Shown: in pieces, positions 14,059 through 22,026 of the stretch
How positions within the stretch are numbered: position 1 is the stretch's first letter
Layout of the letters: each line of letters begins with the position of its first letter
Source of the DNA: Arthrobacter zhaoxinii
GTDB lineage: Bacteria > Actinomycetota > Actinomycetes > Actinomycetales > Micrococcaceae
Length of the DNA stretch: 64,000 nucleotides
Assembly: GCF_025244925.1 (NCBI RefSeq)
Contig: NZ_CP104275.1
Location: forward strand, 2,914,001 to 2,978,000
Reading direction: 5' to 3'
The notes under the pieces: model-generated
Database searches by the model: none
The model's input: the letters and a program-made list of their open reading frames with translations, nothing else
Told to the model about the DNA's origin: nothing
Program-made: the position numbers and the translations under genes

Positions 14059-16401
14059 GTGGCTCTTCATGATTCCCTGATTCCGCTGCTGGGCGGCGGT
14101 GCCGAGCCCGAGCAGCTCATGCACGTGCATCAGATTCCTGCGCGCCGGGCGGTCACCGCACCCTGGCCGGAATGGGCGCATCCCGACGTCGTCGCCGCCT
14201 ACCAGCGCCGCGGCATCCACGAGCCGTGGGCGCACCAGATGGAAGCCGCCGAAGCCGCACACAGCGGGCAGCACACGATCATTGCCACCGGCACTGCCTC
14301 CGGAAAATCGCTGGCCTACCAGCTGCCCGTCCTGGACGCGATCCACCGCACCTCCCTCGATGACCGCGCCACGCTGGAGCCGTCCGGCGCCGTCGCCCTG
14401 TATCTGGCGCCCACCAAAGCGCTGGCCGCCGACCAGCTTGCCGCGGTGAAGTCGCTGCAGCTTCCTACAGTCCGGGCCGAGACGTACGACGGCGACACGG
14501 ACACCGGCGCGCGGCGCTGGATCCGGGACCACGCCAATCTCGTGCTCGCCAACCCGGACATGCTGCACTTCGGCGTGCTGCCGAACCATGCCTGGTGGGC
14601 CCGGTTCTTCCGGCGCCTGAAATACGTCATCATCGACGAGGCGCACAGCTACCGCGGGGTGTTCGGCTCGAATGTCGCCAACCTGATGCGCCGGCTGCGG
14701 CGGATCTGCCGGTACTACGGCGCCGATCCCGTGTTTATCGGTGCCTCGGCCACGTCGTCCGCACCGGAGGACTCCTTCAGCCGGCTGATCGGTGCGCCGG
14801 TCACCGCCGTGACCCAGGACCATTCCCCGCACGGATCCACGACGGTGGCCCTGTGGGAGCCGCAGCTGACCGAGCTCAAGGGTGAAAACGGTGCCCGGTC
14901 ACGGCGCACGGTCGTGGCCGAGACCGCCGATCTGCTGGCCAACCTGGTGGCTGCGCAGGTCCGCACCATCGCCTTCATCAAGTCCCGCCGCGGGGCCGAA
15001 ACCATTGCCACCATCACCCGCCGGCTGCTGGACGAGGTGCATCCCTCCCTGCCGGACCGGGTGGCGGCCTACCGTTCCGGCTACCTGCCGGAGGAACGGC
15101 GGGAGCTGGAGCGGCGGCTGCGCAGCGGCGAGCTGCTGGGTATCGCCAGCACCTCCGCTCTGGAGCTGGGCATCGACATCTCCGGGCTGGACGCGGTGCT
15201 GGTTGCCGGCTGGCCGGGGACCCGCGCATCTCTGTTCCAGCAGATCGGCCGGGCCGGACGCTCCGGGCAGGACGCCCTCGCTGCCTTTGTGGCCAGCGAC
15301 GACCCGCTCGACACCTATCTGGTGCACCATCCCGAAGCCATCTTCGACAGGTCCGTGGAGGCGACGGTCTTTGACCCCTCCAACCCGTATGTGCTGGGCC
15401 CGCATCTGTGCGCAGCCGCGGCAGAGCTGCCGCTGACCCCGGACGAGCGGGAATTGTTCGGTCCCACCGCGGGCGGGCTGCTGGAGCAGCTGGTGGATCA
15501 GGGCTACCTGCGGCGCCGGCCTTCCGGCTGGTTCTGGACGCATCCGGAAAGCGCCGCGTCCATGGTCAATCTGCGGGCCGCCGGCGGGGGTCCGATCAAC
15601 ATTGTCGAGACCGAGACCGGCACGCTGCTGGGCACCATGGATTCGCCGCAGGCCCAGTACCAGGCGCATACGGGGGCGATCTACGTTCATCAGGGGCAGA
15701 CCTTCCTGGTGGATGAACTCAACGAGGCCGACCACTGCGCCATGGTCACCCGCACCAACCCGGAGTTCTACACCCAGGCCCGGGACATCACCCAGGTGGA
15801 AGTGCTGGAAACGGACCGGACCTCGGAGTGGAACGGCATCCAGGTCTGCTTCGGCACGGTGAAAGTCACCACCCAGGTGGTCTCCTATCAGCGCAAGGCC
15901 CTGATCTCGAATGAAATCCTCGGCGAGGAGCCGCTGGAGCTGGAAGCCAAGGAGCTGTTCACCAAGGCCGTCTGGTTCGTCATTGACGAGAAGTTCCTGG
16001 TGTCGGCAGGGCTTGCCCCGGCCGACTTCCCCGGTTCCCTGCACGCCGCCGAACATGCCTCCATCGGCATGCTGCCCCTGGTGGCCACCAGCGACCGGTG
16101 GGACATCGGCGGCGTCTCCACCGCCCTGCATGCCGACACCGAGAAGCCGACCATCTTCGTCTATGACGGGCACCCCGGCGGCGCCGGTTTCGCTGAGCGC
16201 GGCTACGAGGCCGCGCGGATCTGGCTGGCGGCCACCCGTGATGCCATCCGTGCCTGCGAGTGCGACGGCGGCTGCCCCTCCTGTGTGCAGTCCCCCAAGT
16301 GCGGCAACAAGAACAATCCGCTGGACAAGAAGGGCGCCGTCACGCTGCTGAACGTGCTGCTGGATCATGCGCCGGACGAGGCCCTGGCCCTGACCTCCTA
16401 A
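14059..16401 (+). CDS. DEAD/DEAH-box helicase, MrfA/YprA type with DUF1998 zinc domain
   Basis: Superfamily 2 helicase of 780 residues. The first RecA domain has GTASGKS (about 77-83) and the DEAH box at residues 193-196. The second has ALELGIDISGLDAVL and QIGRAGRSG. The C-terminal DUF1998 domain has HPGGAGFAERGYEAA and the four-cysteine cluster CECDGGCPSC...CG expected to bind zinc. This architecture is that of Bacillus MrfA, which acts in mitomycin C lesion repair, and of the Mycobacterium protein Rv3649. The gene sits tail-to-tail with the Tad pilus operon, an arrangement conserved in Actinobacteria. Its stop overlaps the last tad gene's stop by four bases. Confidence 0.92.
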   Translation: MALHDSLIPLLGGGAEPEQLMHVHQIPARRAVTAPWPEWAHPDVVAAYQRRGIHEPWAHQMEAAEAAHSGQHTIIATGTASGKSLAYQLPVLDAIHRTSLDDRATLEPSGAVALYLAPTKALAADQLAAVKSLQLPTVRAETYDGDTDTGARRWIRDHANLVLANPDMLHFGVLPNHAWWARFFRRLKYVIIDEAHSYRGVFGSNVANLMRRLRRICRYYGADPVFIGASATSSAPEDSFSRLIGAPVTAVTQDHSPHGSTTVALWEPQLTELKGENGARSRRTVVAETADLLANLVAAQVRTIAFIKSRRGAETIATITRRLLDEVHPSLPDRVAAYRSGYLPEERRELERRLRSGELLGIASTSALELGIDISGLDAVLVAGWPGTRASLFQQIGRAGRSGQDALAAFVASDDPLDTYLVHHPEAIFDRSVEATVFDPSNPYVLGPHLCAAAAELPLTPDERELFGPTAGGLLEQLVDQGYLRRRPSGWFWTHPESAASMVNLRAAGGGPINIVETETGTLLGTMDSPQAQYQAHTGAIYVHQGQTFLVDELNEADHCAMVTRTNPEFYTQARDITQVEVLETDRTSEWNGIQVCFGTVKVTTQVVSYQRKALISNEILGEEPLELEAKELFTKAVWFVIDEKFLVSAGLAPADFPGSLHAAEHASIGMLPLVATSDRWDIGGVSTALHADTEKPTIFVYDGHPGGAGFAERGYEAARIWLAATRDAIRACECDGGCPSCVQSPKCGNKNNPLDKKGAVTLLNVLLDHAPDEALALTS

Positions 16402-16883
16402 CCCGGCGGTCCCGCACGTGCACGGGCTGTGGCAGGGACCGGCAGTACAGGCACGTCCACCTCCGTTTCCACGGTGAGGGTGTCGGTTTCCGGGTTCACG
16501 GTGCAGGCGCGCAGGAAAGCGTTGTTGCGTGCTGCTACCTCTCCAGCCACACCGCAGGCATCGCCGGAAGCGGCGCCGGGAGGATCCCCCGCCGCCGGCA
16601 ACTGTAGGCCACGGAGAGTATCCGCCCCGGCGAGCGCCGCCAGGTCCGCGGCGGTGGCGGCCCGGACAGCGGCAACCGATGCCTGCACCATCAGCAGTGC
16701 GACCACGGAAAAACCCAGCAGGATCAGGCAGATCCCGATCGCGGCGACCGTCCCTGCACCTCTGTCATTCGGCTCCCGGCCGTTACGGTCCTGAGCCTTC
16801 CCGTAGCGGCCGTCCCGGACCCTTGCAGGCCGGCATTCATCGGCGGACCGGACCCCGGTTCTATCCTTCGGGTTGAATCCCAT
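16398..16883 (-). CDS. TadE/TadG-like pilus protein (helicase/secretion neighbourhood type)
   Basis: Last gene of the Tad/Flp operon; 161 residues. A positively charged N-terminus leads into RGAGTVAAIGICLILLGF, the single hydrophobic helix typical of TadE/G minor pilins. A compact domain with two cysteines (DACGVAG, RACTVNP) follows, likely exported. I start it at ATG 16883, with GGAGG eight bases before and a 23-base overlap with the preceding tadE gene. The same frame stays open far upstream to 17849 but only by chance. It corresponds in position to Rv3654c of M. tuberculosis. Confidence 0.85.
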   Translation of the reverse strand: MGFNPKDRTGVRSADECRPARVRDGRYGKAQDRNGREPNDRGAGTVAAIGICLILLGFSVVALLMVQASVAAVRAATAADLAALAGADTLRGLQLPAAGDPPGAASGDACGVAGEVAARNNAFLRACTVNPETDTLTVETEVDVPVLPVPATARARAGPPG

Positions 16884-17298
16884 CAGGCAGGCCTCCGTCC
16901 CCGGGGAAGGCAACAGCATCGGCGGAAAGTTCCAGCGGCAACAGGGACAGCACAGGAAGCGACAAGACGCTGCGGACCTCGACGGCTGTCCACTGCCCCT
17001 CTTCCGAGAGCACCAGCTGCGCCGACGTGCCAGCCAGCCGTTCCACCGCGGCCTCGGCGGCGGCCGGATCCGCCCGCATGATTTCCCGCGCTGCGGCCCG
17101 GGCAGCTTCCTCCAGACGCAGCTGCGTGACCCCGGCCGATATGCCGGTGAGTCCGCCCACCAGCACGAGCACGATGGCCGGGAGCGCGACGGCGAACTCC
17201 GCTGTGACTGCGCCCCGCTCCCGGCCCCGCTCCCGGCCCCCTTTCCGCACCCGCTTCCACTCCCCCAGCGGAGTGCCGGCGCCGGTTCCCGCTGCCAC
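16861..17298 (-). CDS. TadE-family pseudopilin
   Basis: Minor pilin of the Tad secretion system, 145 residues. After a basic leader of 29 residues (KRVRKGGRERGRERG) comes G-AVTAEFAVALPAIVLVLVGGL, with Glu at +5 after the Gly as required for prepilin-peptidase-type processing. The rest is a small exported domain with conserved helix TQLRLEEAARAAAREIMR. The GTG at 17298 lies 11 bases after the DUF4244 gene's stop; its ribosome-binding site is weak. It corresponds to Rv3655c. Confidence 0.87.
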   Translation of the reverse strand: MAAGTGAGTPLGEWKRVRKGGRERGRERGAVTAEFAVALPAIVLVLVGGLTGISAGVTQLRLEEAARAAAREIMRADPAAAEAAVERLAGTSAQLVLSEEGQWTAVEVRSVLSLPVLSLLPLELSADAVAFPGDGGLPDGIQPEG

Positions 17299-17308
17299 TG
17301 GTCCGCTC

Positions 17309-17761
17309 TTATCCGAGGGTCAGTGCGGACCGGATCAGGGACACCAGCATCGACCGGACTTCGTCGCTGCCCAGCACTACCGCCAGCAGCCCGGCAAAGG
17401 CCACGGCGGCCAGGGTGGCAATGGCATATTCCGCCGTCGCCATCCCCGCTTCCCGGTCCGACCAGGCCGGACCCGCAGGTGCCGGACGGGACGCGGTGTC
17501 GCGCAGTTCCGTACCCGAGGCCCCGCGGCTGGAAGAGCCGCAAAGCGGCTTCACCAGGGTCAGGCGCCGGGTCACGGGAACGGCCCGCCCGGACAGACTG
17601 TGCACGCCGTGGCTTCCGTCCGTCCACGGGTCGGGGCACAAGGCGCCGTCCGCGGAGCGGCCTGCCGCGGGTTCGGCAGCGCCGGTTGGTTGGACAGCAC
17701 CCGGGAGAAGGTGCTTGCTTACCGGGGAAAGACGTCCGAAGGACGCGGGGATCAGTGCCAT
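17309..17761 (-). CDS. DUF4244 Flp-type pilin with unusually long leader
   Basis: Likely major pilin subunit of the Tad system. The last 44 residues are a Flp pilin: cleavage after G106, then MATAEYAIATLAAVAFAGLL (the G/XXXXEY processing motif) and a short tail. The oddity is the 106-residue stretch before the cleavage site, where Flp leaders are usually below about 30. The start is well supported: ATG at 17761 follows AGGAGGAAACC. The extension is rich in Pro, Ser, Gly and Arg and has two cysteines and no recognisable domain. It corresponds to Rv3656c in position. It lies 196 bases after the tadC gene. Confidence 0.85.
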   Translation of the reverse strand: MALIPASFGRLSPVSKHLLPGAVQPTGAAEPAAGRSADGALCPDPWTDGSHGVHSLSGRAVPVTRRLTLVKPLCGSSSRGASGTELRDTASRPAPAGPAWSDREAGMATAEYAIATLAAVAFAGLLAVVLGSDEVRSMLVSLIRSALTLG

Positions 17762-17957
17762 GGTTTCCTCCTGCTGGAAAGTTCTGCGGGACTCGATCCT
17801 GCCGCCGACGCTCCCTTGCCGGGTGCTCCGCCCATGCTGCTGCGTACAACCGGAGGACGGCAGTAGCCTGTGGAGGAGTACAGCCTCCCGCCGCGGCAGG
17901 GACCGGTGCGGGACAGGGACAGTGCAGGCGGGACCTTTACGGGACGGCAGTAGCCGG

Positions 17958-18578
17958 TTAGGTCCATCCCGGCAGCAGGGACATCAGCAGCGGCACCACT
18001 GTCAGTGCCACGAAGGCGGGCAGCGAACACAGCCCCAGCGGCATCACCAGACGGACCCCGAGCGCCGCTGCGCGCCGCCTGCTCTCCGTCTGCCGGCGTC
18101 TCCGAAGGGCATCCGCCTGGGAATGAAGCACCGCAGCCGACGGTGCCCCGGTCACGGCCGTGAATCTCAGGGCAGGGCCGAGTGCTGCGAGTGCCGAGGC
18201 CTGTCCGGTCGGCACCCCGCCGGCCCGGGACCCCGGCTCCGTACCTGACCGCTGAGTTCCGGCGGGGGCGGAACCGGCGGACAACTGCCACGCGGCGTCC
18301 CAGGGAATTCCGAGGTCCAGTGCCTGCAGCAGCCGGTCGAGGTCAAGGGATGTGGCCCGGTCCACGCCGTCGCGCAGGATGGCCAATGCAGCGGACAGCG
18401 GTTGTCCCGCTTCCAGCATGGCTGCGATCAGGTCCAGCATCAGGGCGGGGTCCCCGGTGCTGCTCTCCGTTCGAGATTCGGTGCACCGCCGGAAGTGCTG
18501 CTGCCGCGGATGCCCACCGGATCCGGTCAGCAGCAGGGCAGCCGCGGAAAGGAACGCGAACACCAGCAGTCCGCTCAT
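17958..18578 (-). CDS. TadC-like type II secretion F-family inner membrane protein
   Basis: Platform membrane protein of the Tad machine, 206 residues. One helix at the N-terminus (LLVFAFLSAAALLL) is followed by a cytosolic GspF-type helical domain (LDLIAAMLEAGQPLSAALAIL) and two C-terminal helices (RLVMPLGLCSLPAFVALTVVPLLMSLL). ATG 18578 overlaps the tadB stop as ATGA, a sign of coupled translation. Partner of TadB and of the ATPase. It corresponds to Rv3657c. Confidence 0.88.
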   Translation of the reverse strand: MSGLLVFAFLSAAALLLTGSGGHPRQQHFRRCTESRTESSTGDPALMLDLIAAMLEAGQPLSAALAILRDGVDRATSLDLDRLLQALDLGIPWDAAWQLSAGSAPAGTQRSGTEPGSRAGGVPTGQASALAALGPALRFTAVTGAPSAAVLHSQADALRRRRQTESRRRAAALGVRLVMPLGLCSLPAFVALTVVPLLMSLLPGWT

Positions 18579-19387
18579 CCGAAGTTGCCCTGCACGGGGG
18601 CCTGGGCGTTCCGCACCAGGCGTGCAGACCATAAACGCCCGGCCAGCCAGAAAGCGCTTCCGGCAGCAGCCGCTACCCACCCCAGCGGTGTCGCCGTCAG
18701 GATCTGCAGCGGGTTGCCGCCCAGCAGATAGCCCAGGAGTATCCCGCCGCCCGGCAGCCAGGTCAGGAGCCGCATGGTGGCCCGCGGGCCGGCCATGGCC
18801 GCCTCCCGGTCCGCGGCGGCGTCACGGGCGGCTTCCAGTTGTCCGGCATACCGGCTAAGCACTGTGGCCAGCGGGGCTCCGCTCCGCTCCGACACACGCA
18901 GGCACACAGCCAAGCCGGACCACAGCTGCTGCAGCGCCGGATCCGTTGCCCCGTTACCGCGCTCCGCGGCGGCGAGCACCGGCACCGGGCTGAGGCCCAG
19001 GGCCGCCGACGCCGCTGCCGCCTGCAGCACCGGGAAAAAGGGATGAGCTGAGGTTCCCGCGGGACCCGGCGCTTCGTACAGTGTGGCTGCGTCCGCCCAG
19101 ATCCGGTGGGCCGAGCGTCCCGCCGCCAGCAGCCCGGCCAGTTCCCGCACGAGCAGCGCCGGGGCATCGCCGTCGAGCCTTGGGATCCGGCGCCGGCGGA
19201 AAAGCCGGCCTTCGCCTTTGGACGCCGGGGCATCGCCGTCGAGCCCCGGATAACGACGACGGCGGAGAACGCGGACTTCCGCCGTGCGTGCAGACTTGAC
19301 CGATCCAGCCTGCGGCCGGGGCGGTGGAAACCCGATCATCAGGGCCGCTGCCGTGGCGAGCAGTACCGCGACGGTCAACCCTGTCAC
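18575..19387 (-). CDS. TadB-like type II secretion F-family inner membrane protein
   Basis: Second platform protein of the Tad system, 270 residues: N-terminal helix (VAVLLATAAALMIGF), GspF-like domain (LVRELAGLLAAGRSAHRIWADAA), then two C-terminal membrane helices. I use GTG 19387, seven bases after the ATPase stop; an ATG at 19477 would lie inside the ATPase gene. Between helix and GspF domain is a direct duplication: RRRRYPGLDGDAPA (about 42-55) and RRRRIPRLDGDAPA (about 64-77), 22 residues apart, from an imperfect 66-bp DNA repeat. It corresponds to Rv3658c. Confidence 0.85.
   Translation of the reverse strand: MTGLTVAVLLATAAALMIGFPPPRPQAGSVKSARTAEVRVLRRRRYPGLDGDAPASKGEGRLFRRRRIPRLDGDAPALLVRELAGLLAAGRSAHRIWADAATLYEAPGPAGTSAHPFFPVLQAAAASAALGLSPVPVLAAAERGNGATDPALQQLWSGLAVCLRVSERSGAPLATVLSRYAGQLEAARDAAADREAAMAGPRATMRLLTWLPGGGILLGYLLGGNPLQILTATPLGWVAAAAGSAFWLAGRLWSARLVRNAQAPVQGNFG
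19158..19266 (-). repeat. 66-bp-offset direct repeat inside tadB
   Basis: The segments 19158-19200 and 19224-19266 share GCCGGGGCATCGCCGTCGAG and further bases after it. The offset is 66 bases, keeping the frame and duplicating about 22 residues of a cytosolic linker. Confidence 0.8.
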
Positions 19388-19394
19388 GCCGACA

Positions 19395-20633
19395 CTAACT
19401 GTCCGCCGGCGCGGATCCGGCACCGCTGTCAGCGGCCGCGCGTGCCTCCAGCCGCCGTTCCAACTCCGTCCATCCACTGCCGCGCCGGTATTCCCCTCCG
19501 CTCCGGACCAGGGCCGGAACGGCCGTCAGCTTCCCGTCGGCGATCGTCAGCACCGCAATCTCTGAAATCCTCCGGGTGCCGGCGGACCGGTGCAGATGGA
19601 CCACCACGTCCAGCGCTGCCGCCGCCTGCAGTGCAACCGCCCCCGGCGCCATACCCGCAAGTGCACCCAGGGCCGCCAACCGGGCCGGCACTCCCGCGGC
19701 AGAGTTGGCGTGAATGGTTCCGCCGGCTCCGTCATGGCCGGTGTTCAGCGCTGCCAGCAGTTCCCGGACCTCGGCTCCCCGGCACTCACCCACCACCAGG
19801 CGGTCCGGCCGCATGCGCAGGGCCTGACGCACCAGTTCGGCCTGATCCAGCACCCCGCCGCCCTCCACGTTTCCGTGCCGGCTCTGCAGGCCCACCACAT
19901 GAGGATGGTCCGGCTCCAGTTCCGCTGCGTCCTCCACCAGCACCAGCCGTTCCTGCGGTCCGCTGAGGGAAAGCAGCGTGGCGAGCAGCGTCGTTTTCCC
20001 GGTGCCTGTGGCTCCGCTGACCAGAAAGTTCAAGCGCCGGCGGACAATGGCGCGAAGCAAGGCTTCACACTGAAGATCCAGGGTTCCGCCGCGGGTGAGC
20101 TCCCCCAAGGTGAAAGACCGGTTCCGGTGAATGCGGACGGACAGGAGTGTGGAGCCGGTGGAAACCGGGCGAAGCACCGCATGCACGCGGTACCCCTGCA
20201 GCTGGACATCAACGCAGGGACAGGAATCGTCCAGCCGCCGGCCTCCTGCCGCGACCAGCCGCGTGGCAAGGGCCTGCACCTCCGAGTCCGAGGCAAACCT
20301 GATGCCGGTCAGTTCCAGGCCGCGGCCGGCATCGACCCAGACCCGGTCCGGCCCGTTCACCAGGATGTCGCTGACGCCGGGCAGCAATGTCAGCGGCTGC
20401 AGCGGCCCCAGGCCCTGCAGCTCGGCGCGCATCCGGTCCACCGCGTGCAGTGTCCCCTCCGAACCGAGGAGGTGCCCGCTGGCCTGCACCGCTGCAGCAA
20501 GGCGTGCACCTGTCACCGGTTCAGAGCGTGCCAGCATCCGGTCCCGCACCCGGGCCAGCAGCGGATCCGGTCCAAGCGGCTGACTCCCCCGTGGGCGGTG
20601 CGGCCCGCCGGTTCCGGAACCGGACATACTCAC
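19395..20633 (-). CDS. TadA/CpaF-family secretion ATPase
   Basis: Hexameric ATPase that powers Flp pilus assembly, 412 residues. Motifs in order: N-terminal domain with VSDILVNGPDRVWVD, Walker A SGATGTGKTTLL, the Asp box VLVEDAAELEPDHPHVV, and Walker B/His box MRPDRLVVGECRGAEVRELL and NTGHDGAGGTIHANSA. The GTG at 20633 overlaps the stop of the preceding cpaE-like gene (GTGA). It corresponds to Rv3659c. Confidence 0.95.
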   Translation of the reverse strand: MSMSGSGTGGPHRPRGSQPLGPDPLLARVRDRMLARSEPVTGARLAAAVQASGHLLGSEGTLHAVDRMRAELQGLGPLQPLTLLPGVSDILVNGPDRVWVDAGRGLELTGIRFASDSEVQALATRLVAAGGRRLDDSCPCVDVQLQGYRVHAVLRPVSTGSTLLSVRIHRNRSFTLGELTRGGTLDLQCEALLRAIVRRRLNFLVSGATGTGKTTLLATLLSLSGPQERLVLVEDAAELEPDHPHVVGLQSRHGNVEGGGVLDQAELVRQALRMRPDRLVVGECRGAEVRELLAALNTGHDGAGGTIHANSAAGVPARLAALGALAGMAPGAVALQAAAALDVVVHLHRSAGTRRISEIAVLTIADGKLTAVPALVRSGGEYRRGSGWTELERRLEARAAADSGAGSAPADS

Positions 20634-21799
20634 GATGCCACCCCGACCGGGGCGGGCAGCACCGTTGCCAGTATCCGCTGCGAGGCGCGCCGAATCCGCG
20701 GTCGTCCTGCGCCGGCCAGCACCTGCCCGTACTCCCGGCCTGTACCCCGGTGGAAGGGCAGATAACCGGACAGCGGGGAGCCGAGGGCTTCAGCCACCAG
20801 GACTTCGTCCAAGCCGTTCCCGAGCGGGCCGCGGACCACTACGCGGGCAGGTACCGGCCCGAGATGCGGCAGCAACGCCTGGGCACCCAGGACTCCGCTG
20901 GTCCGGCCCGGCACCACCATCAGCGCCTGATCGCAGAAACGCAGCGGGGAGGCTGCGCCGATAGCCCGGCCCAGATCAACAATGGTCAGCTGATACGCGC
21001 TGCGCGCTGCGTCCAGGACTGCCCCGACCACTGCCTCGTCAGCCGACGGGCTCCCTGTTCCCCTGCCCAGAAGTGAAAAGCCTGCAAGCGCGGGTAACCC
21101 GGCCGCCAGCTGCACCGGATTCAGGCTGCCGCTTACCCCCTCCAAGTCCGGCCAGCGGATACCCTCCAGGTCGGCAGCACCCAGTGCCCACTCCAGGCCG
21201 GATCCCCAGGCATCGCCCTCCAGCAACAGCACCGAAGAACCGGCCTCTGCGGCATTCGCACTCAGCCAGCAGGCGACGGTGGAGGCACCGGCGCCGCCGC
21301 CGCCCAACACCCCCACAACGGTCCCGCCGGAAAAGCTGCGCCGCCTGCCCAGGAAGCCTGCGAGCCAGCCGGCAGCCGCGGGGAGGACCGCAACCCGAGC
21401 CGCGGAACTTCCTGCCGCTAAGTCCCAGACGGTGCTGTCCTCCGACAGGCCAACCACAATGGTCTCGGGTTTCCCCGTTCCCGCCGGAATGGGTCGGGCG
21501 GCTGCGAGCGCACGCGACGCTCCCCTCTGTTCGGCCAGGAATCGGAGGTGGCCGCTACCCAGCAGCAGCACATCCGGAGCCAAAGCCAGGGCGTCCGGGA
21601 TGCCCGGAGCCACAGGAATGTCCACGCCGGCAGCTGCAGCGACCCGTGCCACTTCGTCCTGGAGAGCCTGGTCCTCCGCGACGAGCACCGCGAGGACGGC
21701 TTCTCCGTCGCCCGTGCCCAACAGCCGACGGCCATGCCGGGTTTCCGGCAACCGGGAAACTGCCCGGCCGGCGCCCGACGCGCTTCGTTCTCTGTCCAT
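20630..21799 (-). CDS. CpaE/Ssd-like MinD-family protein of the Tad operon
   Basis: First gene of the operon, 389 residues. N-terminal receiver-like domain (AVLVAEDQALQDEVARVAAAAG... LAPDVLLLGSGHLRF), then a MinD/ParA-type domain (VVGVLGGGGAGASTVACWLSANAAEAGSSVLLLEGDAW) with a deviant Walker A GGGGAGAST lacking the usual Lys pair, and LTIVDLGRAIGAA. Homologues are TadZ/CpaE localisation factors and M. tuberculosis Rv3660c (Ssd), linked to septum-site control. The start is uncertain: I use ATG 21799; a GTG at 21913 would add 38 residues without family support. Confidence 0.87.
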   Translation of the reverse strand: MDRERSASGAGRAVSRLPETRHGRRLLGTGDGEAVLAVLVAEDQALQDEVARVAAAAGVDIPVAPGIPDALALAPDVLLLGSGHLRFLAEQRGASRALAAARPIPAGTGKPETIVVGLSEDSTVWDLAAGSSAARVAVLPAAAGWLAGFLGRRRSFSGGTVVGVLGGGGAGASTVACWLSANAAEAGSSVLLLEGDAWGSGLEWALGAADLEGIRWPDLEGVSGSLNPVQLAAGLPALAGFSLLGRGTGSPSADEAVVGAVLDAARSAYQLTIVDLGRAIGAASPLRFCDQALMVVPGRTSGVLGAQALLPHLGPVPARVVVRGPLGNGLDEVLVAEALGSPLSGYLPFHRGTGREYGQVLAGAGRPRIRRASQRILATVLPAPVGVAS

Positions 21800-22026
21800 G
21801 CGCCCTACCGTGGCACCGCGGACAGGACGCGCGGATTCCTCGACCGGACCGTTCGGGAAACTCCCGTCAGCAAGCCGGTTGTGGAGGAGAGGCCGGACTG
21901 CATCAGCTACCACCGGAGGAATCCGATAGGGTCGGCGCTAACCGGGAGGAAACAAACGAACCGGCAGAGATCACCAAGCACCGGCAACCCGGCACAGCGG
22001 CGTTCCGGTGAAGGGAACAGGGAGTC

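Noticed and set aside
16884-17849. Upstream part of the long frame that ends in the TadG-like gene
   Set aside because: It runs through tadE and the Flp pilin gene in another frame; the GGAGG-preceded ATG at 16883 is the real start.
17820-17960. Direct repeat GACGGCAGTAGCC upstream of the Flp pilin gene
   Set aside because: Only two short copies about 90 bases apart in GC-rich DNA; no pattern beyond chance.
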